Positions 7,911 to 17,279 of a stretch of DNA of 37,634 bases are shown piece after piece. The notes beneath the pieces are model-generated. The model searched no databases, had not been told where the DNA came from, and was given only the letters and a program-made list of their open reading frames with translations. Each line of letters begins with the position of its first letter. The stretch's first letter is position 1. The position numbers and the translations under genes are program-made. The stretch is from CAZEAN01 sp964510225 (lineage in GTDB: Bacteria; Planctomycetota; Planctomycetia; Isosphaerales; Isosphaeraceae): NCBI GenBank assembly GCA_964510225.1, contig CAZEAN010000059.1:1-37634 (forward strand), written 5' to 3'.

Positions 7911-9257
7911 TTATCCCGAGATCACCCAACGGGCCAGCTCTTTGAACCCAGGCGGCTTGCCATGAAGCAGGAGGCCAACGCGGAAGATCCGGCCCGCCGC
8001 CCACGCGCAGGCCGTCGCCGTCAAAACGGCGAGGAAGATTCCAAGACCGATCTGCCAGACCGGAGGCGCAGGTCGCATCGCCATCCGCATCGGCAATAAG
8101 TATGGTGTGGCCGGTGGAAACAAGGAGAGACCCACGGAGACTGAGGAGGTGGGGTTCTGCAGGATCACCGACCAGACGAAAACCGGAAGCATCGAGAGCA
8201 AGAGGACGGGCATCATTAATGATTGAGCATCTTTAAGTTCACTGCATGCGGCGCCGACTGCCATGTAGAGCGAGCCATATAGCAAGACTGCAGTGGGGAG
8301 AAAGAGGGCCAACGAGACCAGGAGCGTTGGCGTAACCACATCTCCGTACCCGTACCAAGCCGCGACCCCATAGGCTCCACCGACATAGATTGCTGCGAGT
8401 ATCAAGGCCAGCGCGACGTTTCCTAACAACTTACCCATCATTAGTTCGAAGGGAGTTGCAGAGCCAAGCAAGACCTCGCTGACACGACTCATCTTTTCCT
8501 CAAGGACCGAGTTGAGCAGTTGTGGTGCGGTTGACATCACAATGAAGAAGGTCAAGAAGAGAACAACAGCCGGCGGGGCGAACGCACGAATCGGATCTAC
8601 GCGTTCTGCGTCGTTGATTTCACCCTGACTTGTGGTTCCTTCCCCAGCAGAGTCTCCCTCTGCAGCCGACCGTGTCCTGGTCACGAGACCGAGGTTATCA
8701 ACGATCACAGGGCGAGAGAGCTGGTCGATCAATGTGCGATCAAGATTTGCTTCAGTAAATCTTATATTGCGTACGGTGTCGTTGATGATCCCCGAGATCC
8801 ATCCTCGGAGTGTGTTGTCGCTGGGACTATCAGAGTAGTAGCGTACCTCAATGTCTTGGATGCCATTGATCTCGTTCGATTCGATCTCAATGAATGCAAA
8901 TAGTTCACTCTTTCTGACCTGATCAGAAAGAGTTAAGCGTATTTGTAGCTTATCTTCACCCTCGGGCTCAAAATCGATCAACTCAAAGGTAGGGCCCGTG
9001 GGCTTGCCGTCGTCGCCAATCAAGTTTGAATTCCTCGCCTCGACTCCGTCCTTGATGGTGGGCAAGAGTTCGCCTGACCTGTCAATGACGACAAAAGTCC
9101 GTGTCTTCGTATCCTCCTGGTCGGCGACAAAGAGTTGAATCAGGATCGAAGCACCAACCATGATCGGCATCAGCATGATCCCGACCAGGAACGACTTCGT
9201 CCGGATTGCCGACCCAAACTCCGTAGTTGCAATCGTGTAGATTTTATCAAGTTTCAT
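7911..9257 (-). CDS. ABC-2 type exporter permease (NatB-like)
   Basis: A 448-residue membrane protein. It has one N-terminal span (about 22-45), a long soluble loop (about 50-230) likely facing the periplasm, and then five or six spans in the last 210 residues. This is the ABC_membrane_3/NatB layout, with KIYTIATTEFGSAIRTKSFL at the start. The segment LEEKMSRVSEVLLGS is the typical amphipathic coupling region of this group. Its start lies two bases after the stop of the ATPase gene, so the two are translated as a pair. The substrate is not predictable; sodium, peptides or lipids are transported by relatives. Stop is TAA. Confidence 0.88.
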   Translation of the reverse strand: MKLDKIYTIATTEFGSAIRTKSFLVGIMLMPIMVGASILIQLFVADQEDTKTRTFVVIDRSGELLPTIKDGVEARNSNLIGDDGKPTGPTFELIDFEPEGEDKLQIRLTLSDQVRKSELFAFIEIESNEINGIQDIEVRYYSDSPSDNTLRGWISGIINDTVRNIRFTEANLDRTLIDQLSRPVIVDNLGLVTRTRSAAEGDSAGEGTTSQGEINDAERVDPIRAFAPPAVVLFLTFFIVMSTAPQLLNSVLEEKMSRVSEVLLGSATPFELMMGKLLGNVALALILAAIYVGGAYGVAAWYGYGDVVTPTLLVSLALFLPTAVLLYGSLYMAVGAACSELKDAQSLMMPVLLLSMLPVFVWSVILQNPTSSVSVGLSLFPPATPYLLPMRMAMRPAPPVWQIGLGIFLAVLTATACAWAAGRIFRVGLLLHGKPPGFKELARWVISG

Positions 9258-9259
9258 GA

Positions 9260-10174
9260 TTATTTTGCCTCCGCGATTTCTTGGCGTTCTGGGTTCGCAA
9301 TCCGGATAAAGAGGTCATGAAGCGAGGGACGGGCCACCTCGAATTGATAGATGGTGGTCCGATCCGCGACCATACGGAGCAATGCCTGTGGGTCTCCCTG
9401 CCAGCGGACTTCTTGAAGATTACCGTGGTCGTTCAGCTCGACGATTCCTTGGAGATCATGAAGGGCACCGACTCCTCCTTCGGTTCGGAGTCGGATCGTG
9501 TCGAACCCGTATTGACCTTGAATTTGATCAATTGTGCCGTCGAGTACTTTTTGACCTTTATAAATCATGAAAATCCGATCGCACATCCGTTCCGCAACGG
9601 CCATGTCATGTGTCGAGAATACAACTGTTGTTCCTTCACGTTTGAGGTCCAACACCGCCTCCCTTAAGACCTCGACGTTGACGGGGTCGAGACCAGAGAA
9701 CGGCTCATCCAAGATCACGAGGTCGGGTTTCGCCAAGACGGCGGCGATGAACTGAACCTTCTGAGACATCCCCTTGGAGAGTGTATCAACCTTGCGATCA
9801 AGCCAGTCGACCAGGCTCATCCGTTCGATCCAAGCGTAGATCGCTCGATCAAGCTCGGGTTGCCTTGCACCTTTCAAGGTGCCGTAGTAGCGAAGCAGCC
9901 GACGAACGGACATCTTCTTGTAGAGCCCACGTTCCTCAGGAAGGTAGGCGACCCGATCGCGTGCTGCATAGTGATCGCCGGAATCGAGAAGTTCAATTTC
10001 ACCAGAATCCGGGAGTAGGATCCGGAGAATCATTCTCAGGGTTGTCGTCTTTCCCGAACCGTTGGGGCCGATAAAACCATACAACGATCCAACAGGAACG
10101 GTTAAGTCAAGATTATTGACGGCCAAATGCCCGTTGAATAACTTTGAGACTTGACTGATTTGAATTGCGTTCAT
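9260..10174 (-). CDS. ABC transporter ATP-binding protein (NatA-like)
   Basis: A 304-residue nucleotide-binding subunit. Walker A GPNGSGKT is at 36-43. The Q-loop region is replaced by the short VAYLPEERGLY, typical of this exporter class. The signature reads LSKGM (132-136), a variant of LSGGQ. Walker B LVILDEP (152-158) is followed by the D-loop SGLDP and the H-loop histidine at 189. A C-terminal accessory part (about 215-300) is typical of NatA-type proteins. It pairs with the permease two bases downstream; the acyltransferase gene follows. The ATG start is uncontested. Stop is TAA. Confidence 0.93.
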   Translation of the reverse strand: MNAIQISQVSKLFNGHLAVNNLDLTVPVGSLYGFIGPNGSGKTTTLRMILRILLPDSGEIELLDSGDHYAARDRVAYLPEERGLYKKMSVRRLLRYYGTLKGARQPELDRAIYAWIERMSLVDWLDRKVDTLSKGMSQKVQFIAAVLAKPDLVILDEPFSGLDPVNVEVLREAVLDLKREGTTVVFSTHDMAVAERMCDRIFMIYKGQKVLDGTIDQIQGQYGFDTIRLRTEGGVGALHDLQGIVELNDHGNLQEVRWQGDPQALLRMVADRTTIYQFEVARPSLHDLFIRIANPERQEIAEAK

Positions 10175-10353
10175 AGTACCCTTTGTATTTGGTTCTCCGT
10201 ACCGAGTCTGGTTAACGACCAGCGACGGCCCTGTGACTTAATCCTCACGAGTTGACTGGAGAGAGATTCGAACCTCAGCCCAAAATATTCTTGAATCGAG
10301 GCGCAACGGTTCGAGAAGACGTTTCCTCATTCACGGGTAGGTCCACACCACAA

Positions 10354-11562
10354 TTATCTTGCCTCGCGGTTTTCCACGATCTTCCGGTCATAGCTCCTAC
10401 CTTTCCAGAGAACCCGACCTTGGAAGTACAGTAAGACACTTTCGGTTGTTATCGCGATGTATATCGAGAGACCAATCGGTAAGGCGAAAGCGTACCAAGG
10501 TGGGATCGATAAGAAAACGATGACGGGGCTGGTGCTGATCGCTTGAGCGAGCGAGCCAACCAGACCGATTCCGATCAAGCTCCAGGAGGAGGCTTGATCT
10601 CCTTGCCCGGTGACCAGGCCGAGAAGACCGATCATGATGGCCACTAGCGGCATCCAGGCCATTATCAATCCAGTTATCGAACCAAAGATGAACTTGTGTA
10701 GACGATATTGCATTCCAGCGAAGGCGTTCTTACGGAGCCCCTCGCGGATCGCCATGAGTGACCCGTACATGTGGGTCTGAAGGAGATCGGGGGCGGGCGA
10801 TGCTTGAAGACGATAACCGTTGGATTTCACGAGCTGAGCGAATTGGATGTCTTCAACTATTTCTGCTTTTACTTGCTTGATGCCGCCAATCGCTCGGTAA
10901 ATGTCACGCCTGATCATCATGAACGCACCGTGTGCGACTGCGACCGAACCCGCAACACGATTGACCTCTCGAAGCGGATAGAGCATGTATAAAATGTGAA
11001 CGAGCGCCAATCCAATCGATGCTTGCCAGAAAGTTCGACAACGCGGTTGTCCGAGGAGGCTGATCATGTCAGCACCGACCCGACGTGCTTCGGACCAGGC
11101 GGTGGAGAGTGTCTGAGGGTGGAGAATGACATCGGCATCGATCATGCAGATCCAGTCGCTCGTAGATGCCTCAATTCCTTGATGGAGCGCCCAGGTCTTA
11201 CCGACCCAACCATCGGGTCGATCGGTTCCGCTCAGGAGTCGGATCGGCGGTGAGTTGGGAGGCGCCTGCGCTGCGGACTCCTGAACAACCGACGCCGTTT
11301 GGTCTGTCGATTGGTCATCAACAATGATGATCGCCAAGTGTGGATAATCTTGGGCTTGGAGTGATTTCAAGGTTTGTGCAATCCACTTGTCTTCATTGCG
11401 TGCTGGTATAATCACATCAAGGGGAGGTGGAGAATCATCTTTTTGAAGTGCGCTCGGCTTGAGTCTCCGTGAGTGGCGAGCCGCACGAAGTGAGTAAAAC
11501 GCCAAGCCGAGCCACGCGATCGTCACCACGAAAGCAAGGAGTAAGAGGGCAACCATCAGCAA
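10354..11562 (-). CDS. Family 2 glycosyltransferase, membrane-anchored (HpnB-like)
   Basis: A 402-residue GT-A glycosyltransferase. An N-terminal span is at about 3-25. The catalytic domain starts with DVIIPARNE (49-57), followed by IIIVDDQSTDQT, GWVGKTWAL and the metal-binding DAD at 142-144. The acidic VEDIQF motif near residue 236 supplies the likely general base. Three or so spans lie at the C-terminus (about 290-390). The layout and GWVGKTWAL resemble the hopanoid-locus protein HpnB and carotenoid glucosyltransferases such as CrtQ. No hopanoid or carotenoid gene is in the window, so the acceptor is open. It lies 180 bases upstream of the ABC ATPase on the same strand. Stop is TAA. Confidence 0.87.
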   Translation of the reverse strand: MLMVALLLLAFVVTIAWLGLAFYSLRAARHSRRLKPSALQKDDSPPPLDVIIPARNEDKWIAQTLKSLQAQDYPHLAIIIVDDQSTDQTASVVQESAAQAPPNSPPIRLLSGTDRPDGWVGKTWALHQGIEASTSDWICMIDADVILHPQTLSTAWSEARRVGADMISLLGQPRCRTFWQASIGLALVHILYMLYPLREVNRVAGSVAVAHGAFMMIRRDIYRAIGGIKQVKAEIVEDIQFAQLVKSNGYRLQASPAPDLLQTHMYGSLMAIREGLRKNAFAGMQYRLHKFIFGSITGLIMAWMPLVAIMIGLLGLVTGQGDQASSWSLIGIGLVGSLAQAISTSPVIVFLSIPPWYAFALPIGLSIYIAITTESVLLYFQGRVLWKGRSYDRKIVENREAR

Positions 11563-12033
11563 TCACGTTGTTGGAAGTAGGGGATTCTTGTTAGGGTCGT
11601 TGACGAATGTCATTCGCTCTGCGTTATTGACTGGAAACCGAATGGAAGCCCCGAGGGGCGTTGAGATCGAACCTGGGATGGATTGTCCACGACTAGATCG
11701 TCGCGTTTGCGTAACGCCCAATTTCGATATTGAGGCAAACAAACGTACCGTTCTGGAGGGGACCGAGCATCAGCAATCGGGTCCTCGTAGATTCATGCAA
11801 GCTCCCAGTTTCCAAAAGAAGCGCGGCAACTTGGTCCCTCTCGCGTAGAATGAGGGTAAATCATGGTCTCTCTCCCCATACATTTAACTTTCCTTGAAAC
11901 AACCTCGGATCAGTAAGATCCGGAACGGTTTTTGCGAGCGATGTAACGGGAATGATCGCCCGTGATCATCCGTGTCGTCCCCTCCATCAATACAAAGATT
12001 CATTACTAGACGCCCAGTCCTTGAGAATATCCC
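11563..12033. other. Intergenic region between divergent genes
   Basis: About 470 bases between the minus-strand glycosyltransferase and the plus-strand hypothetical gene. A frame at 11588-11848 is open but has no family resemblance or good ribosome binding site. The stretch should hold two divergent promoters; I see no convincing -35/-10 pair or palindrome. Confidence 0.45.
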
Positions 12034-12573
12034 ATGGTTGACCCGATTGACGTAACCGGCCTCTGGTCGGGTTCGTTCACAAGGCTTGGTCAGTCGAGGA
12101 GGGTTGCAGCACGAATTCAGCAGGTTGGTCAAACATTGGTCGGTACGATGAATGATGACTCGGTCGATTTAGAGTCGACGATCAGCGACGTTGCATTGTT
12201 GGATGCTCTGCCACCTGGAGCCGACGAAGCGGTCGTTGATCAGATCAGGGCGCTCATTCCCACGGGCCCCTGGCAACCTGTCTTCGTGATGTTTCACCTC
12301 CCGGAAGAATCAGATCTCCGCGGTCAGATTCAAGGACCGCAAGTCCAACTCTGGAAGCGCTATCGAGGCCACCACTTTGCGGGGTACCGAATGGGAGACT
12401 ACCGGATCGGCACCCTCGGCGAAGGTCAGGAATTTGTCCTCCAGGGCAGTCTGAATAGCGATGGTTCCGAGATTCACGGTCGATGGCACGCGGTCGGCGA
12501 AGAACTCTCCCTCTTCCATCAAGCGAGAGGTCCTTTTGTTCTCCGTCGATCACGGATGATCGGTGTGAACTAA
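12034..12573 (+). CDS. Hypothetical protein, predicted beta-rich
   Basis: A 179-residue protein with no recognised family. It opens with DVTGLWSGSFT and an IQQVGQTLVGTM strand pair, the sort of start seen in small beta-barrel or lipocalin-like domains. A second beta-rich part follows with YRIGTLGEGQEFVLQGSLN and EIHGRWHA. No signal peptide or membrane span is visible, so it is probably cytoplasmic. The ATG start has only a weak upstream purine stretch. A 161-codon frame on the opposite strand overlaps most of it, but this frame has the better residue pattern. Stop is TAA. It converges on the next gene. Confidence 0.6.
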   Translation: MVDPIDVTGLWSGSFTRLGQSRRVAARIQQVGQTLVGTMNDDSVDLESTISDVALLDALPPGADEAVVDQIRALIPTGPWQPVFVMFHLPEESDLRGQIQGPQVQLWKRYRGHHFAGYRMGDYRIGTLGEGQEFVLQGSLNSDGSEIHGRWHAVGEELSLFHQARGPFVLRRSRMIGVN

Positions 12574-12761
12574 GTGCCAACGAGGAGATTTCTAGCCAGG
12601 GTGGAACCGGTGCCCGGACAGCATGCCCGGGGGAGATCGCGCAATTTCTAAAGGAAGATCTGGAAGTTGCCTGGTCCGAGTGGGTCCAAGCTATCAGGCG
12701 CCTTGATGACCCGACTTGAGGCAATGGGTCGCCTGCCAATTCCCAACGGGACTGAGTTCTG

Positions 12762-14408
12762 CTACTGCGTCGGGCCCTGTCGGGTCACAATTGGGACGTA
12801 GCCGACTTCGAGACCATCGGGCGGTGTCACGATGAGGTTAGGGTCGATCTTCGCTATGCTCCCGAGTCGGGGTGTAGGCATGAAGCGACGTTCCTTGGTC
12901 CAACGCCGATGGATCTGTTCAACGCGACTCTGAAGAATCTCCCGTTCAGCGTCTGAGAGGTCCGCATTGAGCAACGCTGGTTGGTCTGCAAACCGATACC
13001 AGTAGTAAGTCACTTCGCTGCCGTCACCAGGGTAGGCCTTAAACGGACCAGCGGTCGGTCCAGGATTCTTCCAGGAGGTCTCTTGACCTTGGGGAGTGAC
13101 ATAAGCGTCAGCGACACGCTGGTCCGGTCGTCCGAACTGGAGTTGGTTGAGCATTGTATCGCTCGGAACATCTTTTTCGATAACGGCTGCCCATCGTGAT
13201 CGCCCGCTCTGGTCCTGCTCCAGCCGGTAGTATTCAGGCAAGGTCACACATCGGTTCCCTCTAAAGTCCCGGATCCCTACAAGGTCTTTGTTCCACTGAT
13301 AGCCGAAGGTGTCGTCGGCAAACGCGGTCGGTTCCGCGAACGAACTCCAATCGAGTCGGACACGATCCTCACGATCCGATCGGGGCTGGTAGATCCGCCA
13401 AGTTGCGCCGCCGTTCCCAGGAAATCTGTGGACGATTGATTCATCCGGATTGATCTCTCCGGTTGCTTCCGGGCCACCGTCGAACCATGCTTGAACCGCC
13501 TCCCAGAGTGCGGCCTTCCGGTAAGATGTCACTCGGTGAACCGTGATCGTGGTGTCGTTCTTGTAGTTCGAGGGAAAGAGTGTCGGAGCTACCCGTGCGT
13601 ATTCGACTCCGTCCAGTTCCGCATACGCGGCAGGAACATACTGCGTCTCCATCTGGAGCGCTCGGTTCGGGTTTGATGGCCTGACGTCAAGAAAAAGTCC
13701 AGCTAAATCGGGCCGTTCGATGCTCGGACGCGACCAAAAATAGGGGGCGAAGAAGGTGACTGGCCCTTTGAAGTTCTCCGCATTGACAAAGAGTGTCCAA
13801 CACTGATTGCCCGTCGGAACCTCGGCACCGGCAGTCGATGACTTCGGCTCGGATAATGGTAACGGCAAGTAGCCATAACCAAAAAGCTCTCCGCAGGTCC
13901 CTTGCGCGAGATTGAGGCCGTCGGGTGGCCAGAGAATTTGGGGGCTAAGTTGGACGACGGCATACTTCCCGTTAGGTCGATTCCAGTCGCGCCCCTTCCC
14001 CGCTCCTGGACCGTTTGCCCACGCGCTGAAGTTTAGGGTCACGCCGCCCATGATAAATTTCGGGGTCTCGGTGGCGAATCGCGTATCACGCCACCAGCCT
14101 AATCCCCCTTCAATGTCCGTATAGAGCCGTTCGTTGGGTTTCTCTTCATAAAACGGGTGCATCCAGGTCCCGAACAAGCCGGTCTGGAACCGGCTTCCGG
14201 GGTACGCTTCGAGGAGAGGCCAAGCCGCCACATACATCGAGAATCCGCCGTTGTACTCGTTAGGGACCTGTTCGTTGGGAACGAGAAGATACCCCGACAT
14301 CTGCCATGACTTGTCCGGCTCTGAGGCATAGATCCAGGACGGGGTCCCCAGCATAAGCAGTACGATTAGGGTGGAACGATGGAAATGGGCTTTGAGCTGC
14401 GTCGTCAT
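12762..14408 (-). CDS. Secreted protein of unknown function
   Basis: A 548-residue protein from the ATG at 14408, chosen because GAGG lies six bases upstream and a signal peptide begins right there (basic HFHRS, then LIVLLMLGTPSWIYA, cleavage near residue 28). The frame extends 33 codons further upstream without support. The mature part is rich in Trp, Tyr, Pro and Gly (for example GLFGTWMHPFYEE, GGLGWWRDTRF, FGYGYLPLPL), suggesting a beta-rich extracytoplasmic fold. No enzyme motif is recognised. It ends in TAG with no backup stop close behind. A 457-base gap separates it from the upstream M28 gene, so it is probably transcribed on its own. Confidence 0.72.
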   Translation of the reverse strand: MTTQLKAHFHRSTLIVLLMLGTPSWIYASEPDKSWQMSGYLLVPNEQVPNEYNGGFSMYVAAWPLLEAYPGSRFQTGLFGTWMHPFYEEKPNERLYTDIEGGLGWWRDTRFATETPKFIMGGVTLNFSAWANGPGAGKGRDWNRPNGKYAVVQLSPQILWPPDGLNLAQGTCGELFGYGYLPLPLSEPKSSTAGAEVPTGNQCWTLFVNAENFKGPVTFFAPYFWSRPSIERPDLAGLFLDVRPSNPNRALQMETQYVPAAYAELDGVEYARVAPTLFPSNYKNDTTITVHRVTSYRKAALWEAVQAWFDGGPEATGEINPDESIVHRFPGNGGATWRIYQPRSDREDRVRLDWSSFAEPTAFADDTFGYQWNKDLVGIRDFRGNRCVTLPEYYRLEQDQSGRSRWAAVIEKDVPSDTMLNQLQFGRPDQRVADAYVTPQGQETSWKNPGPTAGPFKAYPGDGSEVTYYWYRFADQPALLNADLSDAEREILQSRVEQIHRRWTKERRFMPTPRLGSIAKIDPNLIVTPPDGLEVGYVPIVTRQGPTQ

Positions 14409-14865
14409 GGCGTTCCTCAATGAAGGCAAGTGGCCGTTTCCTTGCTCGGAATCTGACAATACCGAATTTACTCGATATCCACAGAGGATGGCGGATCGCA
14501 GAGTCACTAAGGCATTGGCTCTTGAGGTTTGGGATGGAGGATCAGAGGGAGCCTGTCTCTGCAGCCCACGGTCTACCGGTCTTCAGGCTTCAGTCTGCCC
14601 CAAGGATCCTGAGGGATGATCCGATTGTTGACGACTCGAACAGGATTGCAGTCGTCGACTGTAATCGTACTTTCGAACATGATCACCTCAGGTCTGATCC
14701 TCGCTATCCGGATCAACCTGAAAGAAACGAGAGGTCGAGAGCATCGAGGCGATCACCAACTGATCGGATGGCGTCGCAAGCTGTCGAGAGTTTGATCAGA
14801 AGGCCCCCAGATAACCAGGAGAGTGGAAAGATCAGTGGGCGGCGGTGTCAGGTCAGGGATGGAAT
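14409..14865. other. Intergenic region
   Basis: About 457 bases between two minus-strand genes. It should hold the promoter of the secreted protein at 12762-14408. A 7-bp inverted repeat GACGACT/AGTCGTC is visible near 14630-14657. Open frames here are shadows without family resemblance. Confidence 0.4.
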
Positions 14866-16791
14866 TCAGTCATCATCATGACTACGAGTGGAAGCGTCGA
14901 GCACAGCTTCGAGCTTGACCGGCTTGCCCTCGCGGTCAACCGTGATCTGAACGCGATCGCCTGGCTTTGACTCCGAGAGTCCCTGCATGAAGTCATAGAT
15001 CGTCCCGACCTCGATTTCACCATACTTGATGATGATGTCACCTTCCTTCATCCCTGCCTTTTCGGCGGCGGAACCAGAGCGGACACCGTTGAGTCGGACC
15101 CCTTCGATGCTCTCGTCGTAGTCCGGAATGGTTCCGAGCGAGACTGAAACCCCTGAAATCGAACGTGGCTCTTCGGGTTCTTCAACTCGGGTAAAGAGGG
15201 GGGCTTCCGGTCTGCTCAGAAAGTCGAGCAGGAGCAACTCAGCGTAATCGGAGATCCGGACCATGCCGTCATAGTTGATGAGTTCAATGTCGTCGGAAGG
15301 ACGATGGTAATCTCGGTGAGTCCCCGTAAAGAAACCGGCGATCGGGATCTCCCGATCAATGAAACTGGCATGATCGCTGTTACCCGGCGCACTACCGTTG
15401 GCGCGGACATTGAGGCCATGGGTCGGTCCCAGTGCGGTCACTAATTCCCGGAGACCAGGGGAGCTGTCGACTCCGAAGACGGTCAGCGTTTCTTCCTCAT
15501 TCAACCGACCGACCATATCAAAATTGAACATCGCAACGGTCTGGTCGAGCGGGATTAACGGATGGTTCACATAGTAACGTGAGCCGAGCAAGCCGCGCTC
15601 CTCTCCTGAGAAGGCGATAAACAAGACTCTCCGAGGAGGGAGTCCCGGCCGCGCTGCCAGCCGACGCGCTAACTCGATGATCAGGGCCGTCCCCGACGCA
15701 TTGTCATCGGCTCCGTTGTGGATATCAGTCGAGAACGGTGCCAATGAGCCCATGCCACCACGGCCAAGGTGATCATAGTGGGCACCGACCACAATCGTCT
15801 CCTCTGCTGTCGGACCCTCCGCCTCAAGTAATCCCACGACATTATTGGTGAGGACCACTGGTCGCTCGATCTCGTACTGGATCGAAGCCGTAAGTCCTTG
15901 GAACTGCTGACTCTTGGGACTCGGCTCTAACGGATTTTGACGGATCGAGGACTCCAGCTCGCTGAGCGTCGGGGCTCCGACTCCGCTTAAGAGCTGATCC
16001 ACCGTTGATCGTTTCACCATGACAATCGGGATCGTCGTGAGTTTCTCCGTCCCGGCCGAGGTGAAACGCAGAAGTTCGTCGGCCACCTCACCACCTTCGA
16101 GACTCTCTTCGTCGTTGACCATCACAACGGCTTTGGCACCATGTTGGAAGGCGTTGACAGCTTTATGACGAAAGGTTGCATATTCAGGCGGCTGATTATT
16201 CCGTGGGGCGAACGGTCCCTTGCCGCTTGCGTAGCCGGGCGCTCTCCGAAGGATCAGGACGATTTTGCCTTCGACGTCAATTCCCTCGTAATCGTCATAT
16301 TTGAAATCGTCGTCAGGATCTGTGCTGATCCCAAAGCCGGCAAAGACAACCGGAATCTCCAGAAGGTCAGCAGCTCCACCGATTCCGAGTGGTGCAAACA
16401 AATTGCTTGAAATCCGGGTGCTTTCAACGGAGTTATCACTTGCTACCATCGCTTGAAACGAGGGATCGCCAGCGAGCCGCGCCGCACCTTGGATTTCAAA
16501 CTCCTGGAAAAATCCTGGCGCACCTGGGGGTTCGACAAGGCCAGCTTTGCGAAACTCATCCGCAATATAAGTAGCGGCCAGTTCGATCCCCGGCGTCCCT
16601 GGTGCTCGGCCTTCCAGCCGATCATCGGCGAGATAAGCGACGTCGACCTTTAGTCGCTTTAATGCCGGACGATCTGCGACTCGCGTCTAGGCTGGGCCTG
16701 CATCGAGGCGAGTCTGGGCCAGGAGTAGGAGCGAAAATGGAAGTAAGCGCGCAAGTGCTGAACGCACGATTAAATATCGGGTCGAACGCAT
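14866..16791 (-). pseudogene. M28 family metallopeptidase with PA and PDZ domains, interrupted by in-frame TAG at codon 35
   Basis: Read from the ATG at 16791 the frame is 641 codons. Codons 1-34 form a good signal peptide (MRSTRY, then LLPFSLLLLAQ). Codon 35 is TAG (16689-16687). The same frame then continues with family sequence: DVAYLADDRLEGRAPGTPG and AATYIADEFRKAGL, the usual M28 N-terminus. No ATG, GTG or TTG follows the TAG until 16449. A start there would lose the signal peptide and about 80 conserved residues. Downstream are a PA-type insert, then the zinc site GAHYDHLG, NGADDNASGTA, FSGEERGLLGS, NFDMVGR and RDYHRPSDD. A C-terminal PDZ domain follows (EKAGMKEGDIIIKYG). Zinc ligands are all present. 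It is a nonsense allele, a sequence error, or a readthrough gene. The terminal stop is TGA. Confidence 0.8.
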
Positions 16792-17279
16792 AGTCTTCCC
16801 TGTTCCGGATCGTTGGTCCCTGGGGTCAGAGGCCGAAGCCAATTGAAGTCTCGATTCTGGATTCCAAGCTTCAGGATCGTCAATCCTTAGCCCCTCGGAA
16901 ACGAACGCAATTGCCCTAACATGATTTCAGGGGGTTTAGAGGGTTGGAACTCTTGTGTTGCTTTTCACGTCTAAACTGTTGCTAAGACTTCATTGGGAAG
17001 GATTCCGCCTCTCCATTCGGATGCGACGGCCGTGCCGGTCAGAAGATCCTGCTGACAGTTGTTCGGTCTGGGCTTGTTTGACCGCGACCAAATCGGCCCT
17101 TAAACTTTGTCGTCAGATGGTCTCACTCAACCGATTACGCGCTGAGATGGTATCGATGGCACGGATCTCGCCTTGATTCCGTCCTCTACACCAATCCGGC
17201 CTCTGCCCTGTCATTTGTTTAGCATCGGGACCGGTCAGCAGACTTCGACGCGGTGCCCGGTCGATGGGAGTTTCGATCT
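16792..17279. other. Intergenic region between divergent genes
   Basis: About 490 bases between the minus-strand M28 locus and the plus-strand coiled-coil gene. A 73-codon open frame at 16955-17176 looks like a chance frame. Two divergent promoters are expected, but no convincing consensus elements or palindromes were found. Confidence 0.4.

Noticed and set aside
10250..10320. A tRNA T-arm-like stretch (TTCGAA with flanking bases)
   Set aside because: The flanking bases do not form a 5-bp T stem, and no anticodon or acceptor arm is found nearby.
12254..12739. A 161-codon minus-strand frame antisense to the beta-rich hypothetical gene
   Set aside because: The composition is unlike a real protein, and the plus-strand frame has the more regular strand pattern.
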